From Fervidobacterium gondwanense DSM 13020 (lineage in GTDB: Bacteria; Thermotogota; Thermotogae; Thermotogales; Fervidobacteriaceae): DNA of 64,000 nucleotides. The notes under the pieces are model-generated. The model searched no databases and was not told the DNA's origin. It was given only the letters and a program-made list of their open reading frames with translations. Location of the stretch: positions 124,001 to 188,000 of the forward strand of contig NZ_FRDJ01000004.1 in NCBI RefSeq assembly GCF_900143265.1, in the 5' to 3' direction. Positions 1-10,086 of this stretch are shown here, piece by piece (position 1 is the first letter of the stretch; the number at the start of each line of letters is the position of its first letter). Both the position numbers and the translations under genes were made by a program.

Positions 1-341
1 AATCCCGACTTTTTCCTTACCCATTCCACTGATTTAACAGTGTTGACTATGAGTATCGTCTCTTCTGTTGTTCCGGAAAGTATATCGGGGTTACCAAGAA
101 GTGTGTCATCGATAACGACTACAAGGTGTGGCTTTTCGACTGATGAGTGGAGAAGGATTGGTTCGTCAGAGATTCTGTTGAAGGCTTTCATCGGTGCACC
201 TGTTCTCTCCGCACCGTACTCTGGGAATGCTTGAACGTACTTGCCCATGTCAAGAGCGGCTTCTGCTAACATCTGAGATGCACTCTTTGCACCTTGTCCA
301 GCTCTTCCATGCCATCTGATCTCAAATATGTTTGCTGGCAC
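1..341 (-). CDS. porG: Pyruvate/2-oxoacid:ferredoxin oxidoreductase gamma subunit (3' part missing)
   Basis: The frame starts at a GTG (341) seven bases after a perfect GGAGGT and runs off the window edge, so only about 113 N-terminal residues are visible. They begin VPANIFEIRWHGRAGQGAKS, the glycine-rich opening of POR gamma-domain proteins, and continue with a conserved FPEYGAERTGAPMKAF stretch. The subunit belongs to the cytoplasmic CoA-dependent complex that oxidises pyruvate to acetyl-CoA and reduces ferredoxin, the central step of fermentation in Thermotogota. The remaining subunits (D, A, B) would be expected beyond the left edge. A related 2-oxoacid specificity cannot be excluded from this fragment. 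Confidence 0.88.
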   Translation of the reverse strand, partial: MPANIFEIRWHGRAGQGAKSASQMLAEAALDMGKYVQAFPEYGAERTGAPMKAFNRISDEPILLHSSVEKPHLVVVIDDTLLGNPDILSGTTEETILIVNTVKSVEWVRKKSG

Positions 342-451
342 TTTCCTTACCTCCTTTCGGGTTTTAAAAATAATGGAATAAAACCTCGTGATTGGCACTA
401 ACTTGACAATTTGATAAGTTCTTCACAATGTGTCGGTTTTTCATAACAATA

Positions 452-480
452 CCCCCGAGATTGTTGAACAACCTCGGGGG
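452..480 (-). terminator. Hairpin terminator after the branching-enzyme gene
   Basis: An inverted repeat of eight G/C-rich pairs (CCCCCGAG / CTCGGGGG) with an extra inner GTTG/CAAC pairing lies 21 bases after the stop at 502. The following U-tract is weak (TATTGTTATG), so termination may be partial. Confidence 0.6.
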
Positions 481-501
481 AATTAGAGACTCATTTCAAA
501 A

Positions 502-2103
502 TCAGAATTTTAGATACATTTTGTAATCGATGTCTGGGAATATATCGTCGACGTATTCGAGTCTCTGTAACTCCCCTACATCTATATTACCACTCTTTAT
601 CATATCGTACAAGTTTAAGAATCGTTTAATATGCGTTTTGGTTCTGTTAACAGCGTACTCTACGCTCGTTCTCGTTGTCATTATAAATGCCCAGTCGCTC
701 GATTGTGCTAAGAGTAATTCTCTTGCCATTTGATTAAGAGTTCTAATCTTAATTGGATCAGTTTCTTCTGAGTGTTGTTTTGCCATCTCTGTCATTTTCT
801 CTACCATTTCGTGAAGGTGCGGATAAATCCAGTCGTTCGTACCGTTGAGCCAGACTTCATTGTATCCATTTGCACCCCAACTCGAAGCGGCAGGTGTTAA
901 TATCTGAACTTTTTCTATCCAGTCGACAACGTCGCAAGCTCTGACAACACGAAGCTTCTGACTTTTGGCTGCCTCTCGCATGAAATATTCGATAAAAAAT
1001 GGTCCCTCATACCACCAGTGTCCGAAAAGCTCAGCATCAAATGGTGCCACAATAATTGGTTTCAGACCTTCAAATAAATCTAATAAGTATTCTACTTGTG
1101 CTTCCTTCTTTCTAAGGAAGTCCTTTGCGTGGTTCATTGCTGTTTGTTTCGCAATGTCTATGTCATAGTAATCTTTCTTCTCCAGTGGTACATCTTTTGA
1201 AGTAATTTTATGGTATTTTATGCCAGTGTTCATCCTTACACCGCTTGGATCAATATAAGGCCTTATATATTCGTACTCTCTGTCGAATCCAATGTCCCTG
1301 TAGAATTCTCTGTAATTTGAGTCCCCAGGATAACCAATCTGCGCACTCCACACTTGTTCTGAACTCTCAGGATCTCTCGCAAATGCAAAGACATTATTTG
1401 GAGTGATGACCGGTCTGTAAACTCCATATCGTGGTCTTTCGTCAGCATACCAAAGTGCATGCGAATCTACAAAGAAGTATTCAATACCGTATTCTGCGAG
1501 ATATCTATCCAGCTCTGGGAAATATGCACATTCTGCAAGCCAGATACCGCGCGGCTTAACTCCCATGTGTCTTTCATACGTTTTAACTGCTTGTTCGAGC
1601 TGGGCTCTGATGGCTTGTGGGTATTGTTCCATAAATGGTAAATAACCGTGAGTAGCGTTACAGGTTATTACATCGAGATAACCCCTCGCCATGTATTCTT
1701 TGAAGCCGTTTAATATATTTCTCTTGTACTGATCTTTGAAAATATGCAAAGTTTCTTGCAAATGTGTAAGGTAGTACTGTGCCATCTTGTGCTTAGTAGG
1801 ATGTTCATTCTTTGTTCGCTCAACTTCTTTTCTTGCAAGGTCTATCAGCTTTTCAAGATGTTTTTCATATTTCTCCTGGAGATCATGGTTGGCCAACATT
1901 TCCATCAATGGTGGAGTAATAGACATTGTTAGTTTTGTAGGTACCTTTTCTTCTTCAAGCTTTTTAAACATCCTAAGTAGCGGGATGTATGTCTCGGTTA
2001 TAGCTTCAAACAACCAGTGCTCTTCCAAGAAGAACGGATATTCTGGATGGTGAACATATGGCAGGTGAGCATGTAGTACGAACATTATCTGTCCACGTGG
2101 CAT
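502..2103 (-). CDS. GH57 1,4-alpha-glucan branching enzyme
   Basis: A 533-residue protein of the DUF1957/GH57 type, which transfers alpha-1,4-glucan segments to alpha-1,6 branch points during glycogen synthesis. It opens with the beta-strand motif MFVLHAHLPYVHHPEYP. The nucleophile region is GIWLAECAYFPELDRYL (Glu near residue 190), and the acid/base region is APFDAELFGHWWYEGP (Asp near residue 350). The length fits thermophilic GH57 branching enzymes of about 530-560 residues. It starts two bases after the stop of the DUF4912 gene, so the two are co-transcribed. Amylase or 4-alpha-glucanotransferase activity in the same family is less likely given the WLAEC context. Confidence 0.88.
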   Translation of the reverse strand: MPRGQIMFVLHAHLPYVHHPEYPFFLEEHWLFEAITETYIPLLRMFKKLEEEKVPTKLTMSITPPLMEMLANHDLQEKYEKHLEKLIDLARKEVERTKNEHPTKHKMAQYYLTHLQETLHIFKDQYKRNILNGFKEYMARGYLDVITCNATHGYLPFMEQYPQAIRAQLEQAVKTYERHMGVKPRGIWLAECAYFPELDRYLAEYGIEYFFVDSHALWYADERPRYGVYRPVITPNNVFAFARDPESSEQVWSAQIGYPGDSNYREFYRDIGFDREYEYIRPYIDPSGVRMNTGIKYHKITSKDVPLEKKDYYDIDIAKQTAMNHAKDFLRKKEAQVEYLLDLFEGLKPIIVAPFDAELFGHWWYEGPFFIEYFMREAAKSQKLRVVRACDVVDWIEKVQILTPAASSWGANGYNEVWLNGTNDWIYPHLHEMVEKMTEMAKQHSEETDPIKIRTLNQMARELLLAQSSDWAFIMTTRTSVEYAVNRTKTHIKRFLNLYDMIKSGNIDVGELQRLEYVDDIFPDIDYKMYLKF

Positions 2104-2105
2104 AT

Positions 2106-2900
2106 TTACATCCCCTTCCCACTAAGTTGAATAAAGCTGATGCTTCCAACACTCGAAATCCGAAAAAGATGTTCCAAACCTTGAACGGAGCCACTAATTC
2201 TTTCAACAACAGGTGTTAACATACCGCCTGAAGGCATAACTATCCTTCTTCTCTTTCTCAAATCCATCCATCTTTCCCTCGTTGACTGACTTGGCGAATT
2301 AACGGGTGTTTTACATAGGTTGGAGCGTAATATGAACTTGTATTTACCTTCTTGATCATAATAGCCAATTTCGGCAAGGTAATGTGCTCCCGGCATTGGT
2401 ACGTTTAAGTAATAATTCTTCATATTGTTGATGTCAACATTAATTTCAAATGTCCTGTGTGCGTTTGTTCCGTCGAATTCTATAAACGTCACATCGTAAA
2501 CTCGTAGTACGACTTTTCTCACTTGATGAGATTTCAAAAATTCCCGGTTCGCTTCAGAAAAATCCCAGTACAAGTGTATCCAGTTCGGATTGACAGGCAT
2601 AGCGAAGAGCTTATCTTTATTATACGCTTCCGGGACTGTTATATCTTCTTTGACAGGTTTTTCGTGGACTATGGATGATACCTGAGCAGCTGAAGTTGCA
2701 GAGGATGGTCTTTGAAAGGTTGAATCTTCAGGTTGGACTGCTTTTACTCTTTCTACATACCTTTCGATAAGCTTGTGTACATCGTTTTTCGTCATTTGTT
2801 TTTTGACAGTTAATCCCAGTTCCTTAGCCTTCGCCTTAAGTTCTTGAATCGTTCTTTCCTCACTCAGCCATTTCTCAAGCTCTTGAACAATATTTACCAT
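2106..2900 (-). CDS. DUF4912 domain protein paired with the glycogen branching enzyme
   Basis: About 264 residues from the ATG at 2900, which follows GGGGGGTGA at good spacing. An ATG 39 bases further upstream has no such site. Residues 1-50 form a helical segment resembling a Rho-N/SAP-like fold (IQELKAKAKELGLTVKKQMT), followed by a low-complexity Ser/Thr/Gln linker. The DUF4912 domain then covers roughly residues 95-200, with the motif NWIHLYWDF and a beta-rich core. The C-terminus carries a basic patch, RKRRRIV. DUF4912 has no established enzymatic role; it often occurs beside glycan-metabolism genes and may have a carbohydrate-binding-like fold. Pairing with the branching enzyme suggests a glycogen-associated role, which is inference. 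Confidence 0.8.
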   Translation of the reverse strand: MVNIVQELEKWLSEERTIQELKAKAKELGLTVKKQMTKNDVHKLIERYVERVKAVQPEDSTFQRPSSATSAAQVSSIVHEKPVKEDITVPEAYNKDKLFAMPVNPNWIHLYWDFSEANREFLKSHQVRKVVLRVYDVTFIEFDGTNAHRTFEINVDINNMKNYYLNVPMPGAHYLAEIGYYDQEGKYKFILRSNLCKTPVNSPSQSTRERWMDLRKRRRIVMPSGGMLTPVVERISGSVQGLEHLFRISSVGSISFIQLSGKGM

Positions 2901-2948
2901 ATCTTCACCCCCCAGCGGACTGTGCGATTTTCCTTGCATCTTGAGAGT

Positions 2949-2976
2949 ATTTTACCACTTTTGTGGTTGTTGTAAA
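2949..2976 (-). promoter_or_regulatory. Sigma-70-type promoter for the DUF4912/GH57 pair
   Basis: On the minus strand TTTACA (2976-2971) is followed by 16 bases and TAAAAT (2954-2949), placing transcription start about 40 bases before the ATG at 2900. The spacer contains a small palindrome, CCACTTTTGTGG. Confidence 0.6.
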
Positions 2977-3110
2977 TTGTTGTAAGAAAGTGAAAAGGAC
3001 ACATATTTCGAACTAAATGCCAATAAGCGGATTTAGTATGGAAACATTTGTATATTACATTTAATTCACATTAGTTAACATTTCGTATACAGTATAAAAG
3101 TTGATAAATC

Positions 3111-3140
3111 AAAAAAAAATAAGCGCCTTTTCAGGCGCTT
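3111..3140 (-). terminator. Intrinsic terminator of the amino acid ABC operon
   Basis: A perfect 8-bp stem AAGCGCCT/AGGCGCTT with a GAAA loop is followed on the minus strand by A then nine T residues. It lies 30 bases after the ATPase stop codon. Confidence 0.92.
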
Positions 3141-3169
3141 TGAATGTTAAAGGAACTTCATTAAATTTC

Positions 3170-3925
3170 TTACAGTATTCTTTTTAAAAATTCACGTGTT
3201 CGTTGTTTCTTTGGGTTTTTTAAGACTTCATCGGGGGTTCCTTCTTCTTCGACAACCCCATCGGATATAAAGATGATTCTATCGGCAACATCCCTCGCAA
3301 ATCCCATTTCATGCGTGACAACTAACATCGTCATTCCGCTCTTTGCAAGGTCCTTCATGACGTCAAGGACCTCCCCAACAAGCTCTGGGTCGAGTGCAGA
3401 TGTCGGCTCGTCAAAGAGCATTATTTCAGGGTCCATCATCAATGCTCGAGCTATTGCAACTCTCTGTTTTTGACCACCGGAAAGTTGTTCTGGATAAGCT
3501 TCTATTTTGTCTGATAATCCAACCCGCTTCAAAAGCTGTTTAGCTTTCTCGACAGCTTCTTCTCGAGGCATATTCTTTACTTTTGTTGGGGCTAAAATTA
3601 GATTGTCGAGTACATTCATGTGTGGGAACAGGTTGAATTGCTGGAAAACCATGCCTATTCTTGTTCTGAGTTTATTTACATCGTAACTGTCGATGTCAAC
3701 TCCATCAAGGTAAATCTTTCCACCCTGATATTCTTCGAGCTTATTTATACATCTTAAAAGCGTACTCTTACCGCCACCACTTGGTCCTATTATTACTATT
3801 GCCTCCTGTTTTCGTACTTCAAGGTTTACTCCCTTGAGTACTTCTAGTTTACCGAATCGCTTTACAAGATTCTCTATCTTAATAATTATTTCGTTCGAAT
3901 TTTGGGTGTTCTCATGTCCGTTCAT
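3170..3925 (-). CDS. Polar amino acid ABC transporter ATP-binding protein (GlnQ/HisP type)
   Basis: A 251-residue ATPase with Walker [10 protein letters not shown] (about residue 50), Q-loop [11 protein letters not shown], signature LSGGQKQR, Walker [14 protein letters not shown] and the switch histidine in VVTHEMGF. The HisP/GlnQ phrases ([21 protein letters not shown]) place it in the polar amino acid uptake family. It energises import by the permease encoded upstream, whose stop overlaps this ATG (ATGA at 3922-3925). The start follows GGAGGATGG. Glutamine, arginine, histidine or cystine could be the cargo, and the sequence alone does not decide. Confidence 0.93.
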   Translation of the reverse strand: MNGHENTQNSNEIIIKIENLVKRFGKLEVLKGVNLEVRKQEAIVIIGPSGGGKSTLLRCINKLEEYQGGKIYLDGVDIDSYDVNKLRTRIGMVFQQFNLFPHMNVLDNLILAPTKVKNMPREEAVEKAKQLLKRVGLSDKIEAYPEQLSGGQKQRVAIARALMMDPEIMLFDEPTSALDPELVGEVLDVMKDLAKSGMTMLVVTHEMGFARDVADRIIFISDGVVEEEGTPDEVLKNPKKQRTREFLKRIL

Positions 3926-4572
3926 GCTGTTGCCATCCTCCTTTCGATGTACCTTACGATCCTTGAAATAACAAACGTCATGAGGAAGTATATGAACGCA
4001 ATTCCAAAGTATATTGAGAACGTTTGGAACGTTCTTGATATCACAAATTGACCGCTCCTCATCAACTCAGCAACGCCTATAACCGATGCCAATGAACTAT
4101 CTTTTGTAAGTGTTATGAATTCGTTTCCGAGCGCTGGAAGGATATTACGGAACGCTTGAGGAAGTATTATGAATCTCATCGTTTGCCAGTGTGTTAAACC
4201 TAGCGATCTTGCGGCTTCGTATTGTCCTCTTGGAATAGACTGAATTCCTGCTCTCACGATTTCCGCTATATATGCGCCACTATTAAGCCCCAGAGCTGTG
4301 ATAGCAGCAGGATACGGTGCAAGTTGTATACCCAGTTGAGGTAATCCAAAATATATGATGGATATCTGCACAAGTAAAGGTGTTCCTCTTAAAAATTCTA
4401 CGTAAGCTGTACATGGATAATTAATTACCTTGATTTTCGACAGTCTTCCCATGCCTATAAAAGTGCCAAGAATTAAACCGATGCCAACTGAAAAAGCCGT
4501 TAGCTTTAAAGTCTCCCAAGCTCCTATTAGTAAGAAAGGAAAGTTCTTGAATAGTTCGTTTAATGCTTCCAC
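3922..4572 (-). CDS. Polar amino acid ABC transporter permease (HisM/GlnP type)
   Basis: A 216-residue membrane protein with about five transmembrane helices. It carries the family signature [12 protein letters not shown] (about residues 58-70) and the EAA cytoplasmic loop [23 protein letters not shown] that contacts the ATPase. It starts at GTG after GGGAGGG. Only one permease gene is present, so it would act as a homodimer. It overlaps the ATPase gene by four bases and is separated from the upstream binding-protein gene by a hairpin, which probably makes it less expressed than the binding protein. Confidence 0.92.
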   Translation of the reverse strand: MEALNELFKNFPFLLIGAWETLKLTAFSVGIGLILGTFIGMGRLSKIKVINYPCTAYVEFLRGTPLLVQISIIYFGLPQLGIQLAPYPAAITALGLNSGAYIAEIVRAGIQSIPRGQYEAARSLGLTHWQTMRFIILPQAFRNILPALGNEFITLTKDSSLASVIGVAELMRSGQFVISRTFQTFSIYFGIAFIYFLMTFVISRIVRYIERRMATA

Positions 4573-4611
4573 AAATTTCCCTCCCTATTTATGCTAAATG
4601 ATACAAAGAAA

Positions 4612-4646
4612 AACAATAGTGCCCCCTAATGCAAAATAGGGGGCAC
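4612..4646 (-). terminator. Intercistronic attenuating hairpin between binding protein and permease
   Basis: A 10-bp perfect stem GTGCCCCCTA/TAGGGGGCAC (4619-4628 and 4637-4646), followed on the minus strand by TATTGTTTTTC, sits ten bases after the binding-protein stop. It can reduce read-through into the permease and ATPase genes and protect the 3' end of the upstream message. Confidence 0.75.
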
Positions 4647-4655
4647 GCAAAAAAA

Positions 4656-5408
4656 TTATTCAAACCATTTTTGTAGTAATTTTGAATATGTTCCTGAGCC
4701 TTTCATTATATCGAGAGTTTGATTTACAAAGTTCAGTAATTCTTTGTTTCCCTTTCTTACTGCTATTCCATATGTCTCTCCTGTATCTACAACTGCACTG
4801 ATTGTGAATTTCGGGAATTTTTTAACATAAGCCTTCGCCGGTGCTTCATCAAGAACAACAGCATCGACGCGCCCGTTCTGTAATTCTAAGAATGCGTCTG
4901 TGAATTTTTGAAATCTGACAACTTCTATACCTTTTATCTCGCTGACAACAAGGTCACCTGTTGTACCGAGTTGAACTGCAACCTTTTTGCCGACAAGCCC
5001 GTCGAAACCTTTTGGCAAGAAGTCCGAACCTTTCCTCACAACGATAGCCTGGTTTGCCTCAAAATACGGCTTCGAAAAATCAACAACTTTTGCCCTTTCT
5101 TCCGTGATTGTCATTCCTGCAATTATAAGGTCTATCTTTCCTTGTTGAAGAGCAGGAATAAGGCTGTCAAAAGGCAAATTCACAACTTCAAGTTTGACGC
5201 CCAATCTTTTTGCAAGTTCATTTGCAATGTCTATATCGAATCCAACGACTTGGTTCTTCTCGTCAACAAATTCGAATGGTGGAAAAGTTGGTTCAGTTCC
5301 GATGACGAGTTTCCCTCTCTTCTTAATCTCTGTCAAGCTCTGACCAAAGCTTAGAACAGTTGCCATAACAAACGTTACAAGTAACAGCCACCACAAAATC
5401 TTTTTCAT
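4656..5408 (-). CDS. Periplasmic polar amino acid binding protein (family 3)
   Basis: About 250 residues from the ATG at 5408, which follows GGGGAGG; an upstream in-frame start would add an unlikely leader before the signal peptide. Residues 1-22 are a Sec signal peptide (MKKILWWLLLVTFVMATVLS). The mature protein opens with the family-3 motif RGKLVIGTEPTFPPFEF and GFDIDIANELAKRLG, and has the ligand-loop stretch IIAGMTITEERAKVVDFS with the conserved Arg that binds the amino acid alpha-carboxylate. It is the first gene of a binding protein-permease-ATPase operon. TTGACA (5462-5457) lies upstream but no good -10 follows. Cargo is unknown. Confidence 0.92.
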   Translation of the reverse strand: MKKILWWLLLVTFVMATVLSFGQSLTEIKKRGKLVIGTEPTFPPFEFVDEKNQVVGFDIDIANELAKRLGVKLEVVNLPFDSLIPALQQGKIDLIIAGMTITEERAKVVDFSKPYFEANQAIVVRKGSDFLPKGFDGLVGKKVAVQLGTTGDLVVSEIKGIEVVRFQKFTDAFLELQNGRVDAVVLDEAPAKAYVKKFPKFTISAVVDTGETYGIAVRKGNKELLNFVNQTLDIMKGSGTYSKLLQKWFE

Positions 5409-5480
5409 CCAGCACACCTCCCCAGTTATGGTTTGCAAAAGCGTAGAAACTAAAAGTGTCAAATTGTTTATTTTGATTCC

Positions 5481-6266
5481 TTACATCTGTGCCGAAACAA
5501 ACCAATCTATTTGTCCTGTCTGTAAATTATACCTTCCTAAAGCATTGAAAGATGGATAAGCAATGCCAAGTCCGATGAGCCATTCACCTCCATATGGTTG
5601 ACCAGTATAGATGTAAAGTGCGCTAAACGGTAGCGCTAATTCCCAATTCGCCTTGAAATTTCCGTTCATCGCTTCCTTAATATTGAAAACGGTAAGCCTG
5701 AAGGCAAAATATCCAACGTCACAGCCTTCTACCTTGAGGGTTGTTTGAGCATCTAACCAATCGACCTCGCTGTTAAGAATGAATTTTCCATCTTCCTTCT
5801 TCAGAATATTCTTGTTCTCGTAAGAAATCTCAACTCGGGACCATGAAGAAACAAGAAAACTGGTTTTTCTCGAAGATGCTATACCGAATGCAACAGTAGG
5901 CGTGTCATAACTGGAAATGTCCGTGATAGATTCAAAATTCGGAGCCTGAGAACTCAAAGATGCAAACAGTCCGCCCAAGGTTATACCAGCACCTAAGTAT
6001 ACTGGTCTGTTAAATTCCAAATCTGGGTAATTAAAAGTAGTACCAGCCGAAAAGTTGAGGCCAAACAATTCTAAGTGTCCCTCTACGCCAATTTCAAAAG
6101 AATAAAATTCGCTGAAACTCGTTGGAATAAGTACAGTTCTTACTAAATAAGGCTGTGCAACTACGCCAGATGGTTTTGTTACATTCATCAGTTCATTCAA
6201 TGTAAATGTTTGCCCGAAAATTACAATACCAAATAAAACCAAGAAGCTTACCAACACTTTCTTCAT
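5481..6266 (-). CDS. Secreted beta-rich envelope protein of unknown function
   Basis: About 261 residues from the ATG at 6266 (GGGGTGAAACG before it). A signal peptide MKKVLVSFLVLFGIVIFGQ is followed by an extended, beta-strand-rich sequence with alternating hydrophobic residues and many aromatics, without recognisable catalytic motifs. It begins 14 bases after glyS and is probably read through from glyQS. The composition suggests a periplasmic or outer-sheath (toga) protein, but the C-terminus (WFVSAQM) does not end in the aromatic residue typical of outer-membrane barrels. No family was recognised. Confidence 0.7.
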   Translation of the reverse strand: MKKVLVSFLVLFGIVIFGQTFTLNELMNVTKPSGVVAQPYLVRTVLIPTSFSEFYSFEIGVEGHLELFGLNFSAGTTFNYPDLEFNRPVYLGAGITLGGLFASLSSQAPNFESITDISSYDTPTVAFGIASSRKTSFLVSSWSRVEISYENKNILKKEDGKFILNSEVDWLDAQTTLKVEGCDVGYFAFRLTVFNIKEAMNGNFKANWELALPFSALYIYTGQPYGGEWLIGLGIAYPSFNALGRYNLQTGQIDWFVSAQM

Positions 6267-6279
6267 CGTTTCACCCCTT

Positions 6280-8298
6280 TCACGATTTGATTCTTTCAAC
6301 CAACGTTAAGTCACCAAATTCAGAGAAAAGCGTGTCCACCGTTTTTAGAAATCCGAGCCTGTTAAGACGAATATCTTCTTGTTCCGCCATAACGAATACA
6401 TTGTCAAAGTAATTATCAATGAATGGCCTGAGTTCTGTTATCCTTATCAACGCGTCTCTGTAGTTAAGATGACCGATAAGATCCAAAACCACAGGTTTTA
6501 TCTCCAAGTATTTCTCAAACAACTCTTTTTCTTCTTTCTGTGTAAATTTCGCTGCGTCAAATTCGACTGAGCCATGTTTTTTACTTATGTTATGTACCCT
6601 TTCAAATCCAACAAGGAAATGCTCAAATTCCTCAGCTCCAACTACGTTAGCTATCGCCTTTGCTGAAAGTATTCCTCTTAAAGGCTTCGTCCAAAGACCC
6701 CTAACAGCACGTGCTATGTCGTATCTTATGTTCGAATTGTATAGTTCAAATCTTGTCTCAAAAAATTCCAATAATTCTTTCGGTAGTTCTTCTCTATTTA
6801 ATAATTTACAAGCTCTATCAATGACAATTTTCAAGTCTATATCCCAATCGTATTTTTCAACAATCGCGTATATATCATCAACTTTGCTTCTTAAACCATA
6901 AGGGTCTTTCGAGCCACTTGGTATATTTCCTATTATGAAGTTACCTACTATTGTATCGACTCTGTCCGCTATTCCAACAATCGCTCCCTCGATTGTCGTT
7001 GGGGTTGGAGAATAGTGTTCTTCAATCCCAAGAGCAACATCTTTTGGATATCCGTCTTTTAATGCATATATTCTTCCCATCGTACCTTGAAGCTCAGGGA
7101 ACTCGTAAACAACGTGAGAACCAATATCCGCTTTGCTTAACTTTGCCGTCATCAATATTGTATCACTCTTAGCATTCAAATCCAAAATTTCTATTATTTG
7201 CTTAGAAAGTTCTTCTATCCTCAAAACCTTGTTGTATAGAGTGCCAAGCTCTTTTTGAAAGACAATTTCTTTAAGTCTTTCATTAAAACTCTCAAGCCTT
7301 ACGCTTGCATCTTTTTCATAATAGTATCTTGCATCTTCAAGTCTAGCGTTAATAACTCTCTCATATCCTCTTCTTGCGTTTCCGTACTCGTCACTCGGCA
7401 TGTCTATGAATGCTATAAAGTCGTTGGTCATCTTCCCATTCTTCCTAACTGTAAAAGACCTCTGGTGGTGCTTAATTGTGGTTTTGACAAGTTCTTCCGG
7501 CAGTGCAAGATATTTTTCCAAAAATTTACCGTGTATTAGTTTTGGATATTCCGTTAAGATTGCAACCTCTTCGACAAGTTCTTCATCTTTTTCTACTTCG
7601 TACCCTTGCTTTTCGAACTCCGAAATCTGCTGGTGTATGAATTCCCTTCGTTTGTCGAGCTCAGGAATTACAAAATACTTGTTAAGCTTACTCATGTAAT
7701 CTTCATACGAACTAACACTGAAATATTCATCCATAACGAACCTGTGGCCAACCGTTTTAGCATCGGCTTTCAATCCGAAAATCTCTAAATCTAACACTTC
7801 ACCATTGTACAATGAAATTACGTGATGTGGTATTCGAACAAACTCAAATTCTCCTTTTCCCCACTTCATTGGCTTTCTAAATCTTAGGCTGTAAATTATA
7901 CTCGGCACCATCTTTTTTAGAGCCTCTCTTGCAGAGACACCCTTTTGGACTTTTGTAATGTAGACATAGTTATCAACTATTTTGACGTTTTCAAGCGCCG
8001 CTTCGTTCGATTTCAAGAATCCTAAAAGCGCTTTCGTTGGTTGCCCATCTTTATCGTAAGCAACGTTAACTGCTGGTCCTTTCTTTTCAACAGTTTTATC
8101 CGATGCACTCTCAGAAAGTCCACTAATTACAAACCCGAATCTTCTTGGAGCTACGAATACTTTTACTTCCTTGTATTCAAGCCCCTCGGTCTTTAGAGAT
8201 TCAGACACCTTCTCGTTCAGTTGCTGGATTATACCTTTTACTTCCGTTGTCGGTAGTTCTTCCACCCCTATTTCAAAGAAGAATTCATTGTTTATCAT
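6280..8298 (-). CDS. glyS: Glycyl-tRNA synthetase beta subunit
   Basis: About 672 residues from the ATG at 8298 (GGAGGGTGG upstream), starting [16 protein letters not shown], the canonical GlyS opening. Further family landmarks are FVAPRRFGF, the HD-like catalytic-core relic [22 protein letters not shown], and the C-terminal anticodon-binding segment ending near [22 protein letters not shown]. With GlyQ it forms the heterotetrameric class II enzyme that charges tRNA-Gly. The start overlaps the end of glyQ by 14 bases, indicating translational coupling. Confidence 0.97.
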   Translation of the reverse strand: MINNEFFFEIGVEELPTTEVKGIIQQLNEKVSESLKTEGLEYKEVKVFVAPRRFGFVISGLSESASDKTVEKKGPAVNVAYDKDGQPTKALLGFLKSNEAALENVKIVDNYVYITKVQKGVSAREALKKMVPSIIYSLRFRKPMKWGKGEFEFVRIPHHVISLYNGEVLDLEIFGLKADAKTVGHRFVMDEYFSVSSYEDYMSKLNKYFVIPELDKRREFIHQQISEFEKQGYEVEKDEELVEEVAILTEYPKLIHGKFLEKYLALPEELVKTTIKHHQRSFTVRKNGKMTNDFIAFIDMPSDEYGNARRGYERVINARLEDARYYYEKDASVRLESFNERLKEIVFQKELGTLYNKVLRIEELSKQIIEILDLNAKSDTILMTAKLSKADIGSHVVYEFPELQGTMGRIYALKDGYPKDVALGIEEHYSPTPTTIEGAIVGIADRVDTIVGNFIIGNIPSGSKDPYGLRSKVDDIYAIVEKYDWDIDLKIVIDRACKLLNREELPKELLEFFETRFELYNSNIRYDIARAVRGLWTKPLRGILSAKAIANVVGAEEFEHFLVGFERVHNISKKHGSVEFDAAKFTQKEEKELFEKYLEIKPVVLDLIGHLNYRDALIRITELRPFIDNYFDNVFVMAEQEDIRLNRLGFLKTVDTLFSEFGDLTLVERIKS

Positions 8299-9145
8299 CA
8301 GAACCACCCTCCGTCTCAACGTACATCTTCGCACACTTGCTCGCCATTGTCCTTATGTCCCTTATGAAAGTCTGCCTCTGAGCTACGCTGATAGCGTTCC
8401 TCGCATCAAGCAAGTTAAACGTGTGAGAGCATTTGAGCAACTGCTCGTAGGCAGGAAATACTAAACTTTTTTCTATGAGTTTATCAAATTGCTTTCTGTA
8501 GATGTCGTACAACGTGAATAACGAGTCCGTATCGGCTTCTTCAAAGTTGTATATCGAGAACTGCCTTTCGTTCTCTTTGAAAAGTTCTCCATACTTCACG
8601 TCCTTATTCCACATGACATCATAAACGTTGTCAACACCTTGCAGATACATAGCTATCCTTTCAACACCGTACGTTATCTCAAGTGGTATCTCTTTTAGGG
8701 AGATCCCACCAACTTGCTGGAAATATGTAAACTGGGTTATCTCCATACCATCGAGCCAGACTTCCCAGCCGATTCCCCAGGCACCAAGCGTTGGAGATTC
8801 CCAATTGTCCTCAACAAACCTTATATCGTGTTCTTTTGGATTTATACCGAGAGCCTTCAGTGATTCAAGGTACAGTTCTTGCGATTTTTCCGGATGTGGT
8901 TTCAGAATTACTTGGTACTGGTAAAATCTTTGCATTCTATTTGGGTTTTCACCATATCTTCCGTCTGTAGGTCTTCTGCTTGGCTGGACAAATGCAACGT
9001 TCCACGGCCTGTTTCTAAATACTCCAAAGAATGTCGAGGTGTGGAACGTTCCTGCTCCCATTTCCATATCGTATGGTTGTTCAATGAAACAACCTTGCTT
9101 TGCCCAAAACTCATCCAAAGTTTTAATAACATCTTGTAAGTACAC
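8285..9145 (-). CDS. glyQ: Glycyl-tRNA synthetase alpha subunit
   Basis: A 286-residue catalytic subunit. The GTG at 9145 is chosen because it follows GGGAGGAAAG and gives the usual opening [19 protein letters not shown]; an ATG at 9190 would add 15 unusual residues. Class II motifs are visible: [41 protein letters not shown] and a glycine-recognition region [21 protein letters not shown]. It overlaps glyS and follows the AEC carrier gene by 37 bases. Confidence 0.97.
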   Translation of the reverse strand: MYLQDVIKTLDEFWAKQGCFIEQPYDMEMGAGTFHTSTFFGVFRNRPWNVAFVQPSRRPTDGRYGENPNRMQRFYQYQVILKPHPEKSQELYLESLKALGINPKEHDIRFVEDNWESPTLGAWGIGWEVWLDGMEITQFTYFQQVGGISLKEIPLEITYGVERIAMYLQGVDNVYDVMWNKDVKYGELFKENERQFSIYNFEEADTDSLFTLYDIYRKQFDKLIEKSLVFPAYEQLLKCSHTFNLLDARNAISVAQRQTFIRDIRTMASKCAKMYVETEGGSDDKQ

Positions 9146-9182
9146 GCTCTTTCCTCCCTTCGGGAATTTATTATCATTCAAC

Positions 9183-10070
9183 TCATCCAAACACTTTCTC
9201 GAAGATATAAGCCCATAATGGCAAGGTTATTAAAGAAAACAGTGTTGTGACAGCAACACTGACACCGGCTTTTGGAACAAGGTCCTTTTTAAATGCACCG
9301 AGAACAACTACACTGTTGACACCTATGGGCATCGCACACTCCAAAAGAAAGACCTTCGCTTCAAGTCCTTTAAAAATGAATCCTAACGGATATAACACGA
9401 GCGGAATCAGTATCAGTCGTTCAATTACCATTTGTGCATAACTCTTGATGTCAGACCTTGCGAATTCAATCCTTGAAATCCCCAAGCCAACTTGTAAAAG
9501 CAAGAAAGGAATCGCCATCTCTTTTATCCAGTTAAACGTCGTAAGAACTCCGCCTGGTAGTTGTTTGTAAGATATCCCAAACGCGCCAAGCACCCAACCT
9601 AAGATAATAGCATACAAGAATGGTAATTTAAATATATTCTTCAATTCTAATTTTCCTCTTATCAGTGCTGGTAAGAACGTGCTGCCGAAAAATACATTAA
9701 CAAATGAGTAAACAACGCCAAGCGCTAATGCTTTCTCTCCCCACAGTGCTAGTAGTACTGGATATCCAAGATAACCAGAGTTCACATAGACATTTCCTGT
9801 GAAGAAGACTTCTCTATCAATCTTGTGTAACCTTGAGAGCATGAAAGAAATCAAAAACATTATCGAAAAACCCAAAGCATACTTAAGTAAAACGTCTGCA
9901 GTTGGCACGTAGTCGTTCATAAAAGTAAACGTAATCAGCGGGGCCATCAACCATGTCGCTACTTTATTGAAAATATCTATATCGCTGTTTCTGAAAATTC
10001 TCCCGTAGACAAATCCAACAAACATCATCAAAAATGAGGGCAGAACTGCATTAAAGGCTTGTGATATCAC
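9183..10070 (-). CDS. AEC-family (auxin efflux carrier) permease
   Basis: A 295-residue integral membrane protein with about ten predicted helices in two repeats. Its GTG start at 10070 follows GGAGGAAC. AEC features include the N-terminal [16 protein letters not shown], the crossing-helix proline stretches [13 protein letters not shown] and [15 protein letters not shown], and a cytoplasmic loop near residue 150. Bacterial AEC proteins move organic acids such as malate or malonate, or other anions; the substrate here is unknown. It lies between a porin-like gene and glyQ with short gaps. Confidence 0.88.
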   Translation of the reverse strand: MISQAFNAVLPSFLMMFVGFVYGRIFRNSDIDIFNKVATWLMAPLITFTFMNDYVPTADVLLKYALGFSIMFLISFMLSRLHKIDREVFFTGNVYVNSGYLGYPVLLALWGEKALALGVVYSFVNVFFGSTFLPALIRGKLELKNIFKLPFLYAIILGWVLGAFGISYKQLPGGVLTTFNWIKEMAIPFLLLQVGLGISRIEFARSDIKSYAQMVIERLILIPLVLYPLGFIFKGLEAKVFLLECAMPIGVNSVVVLGAFKKDLVPKAGVSVAVTTLFSLITLPLWAYIFEKVFG

Positions 10071-10086
10071 TTTCGTTCCTCCTATG

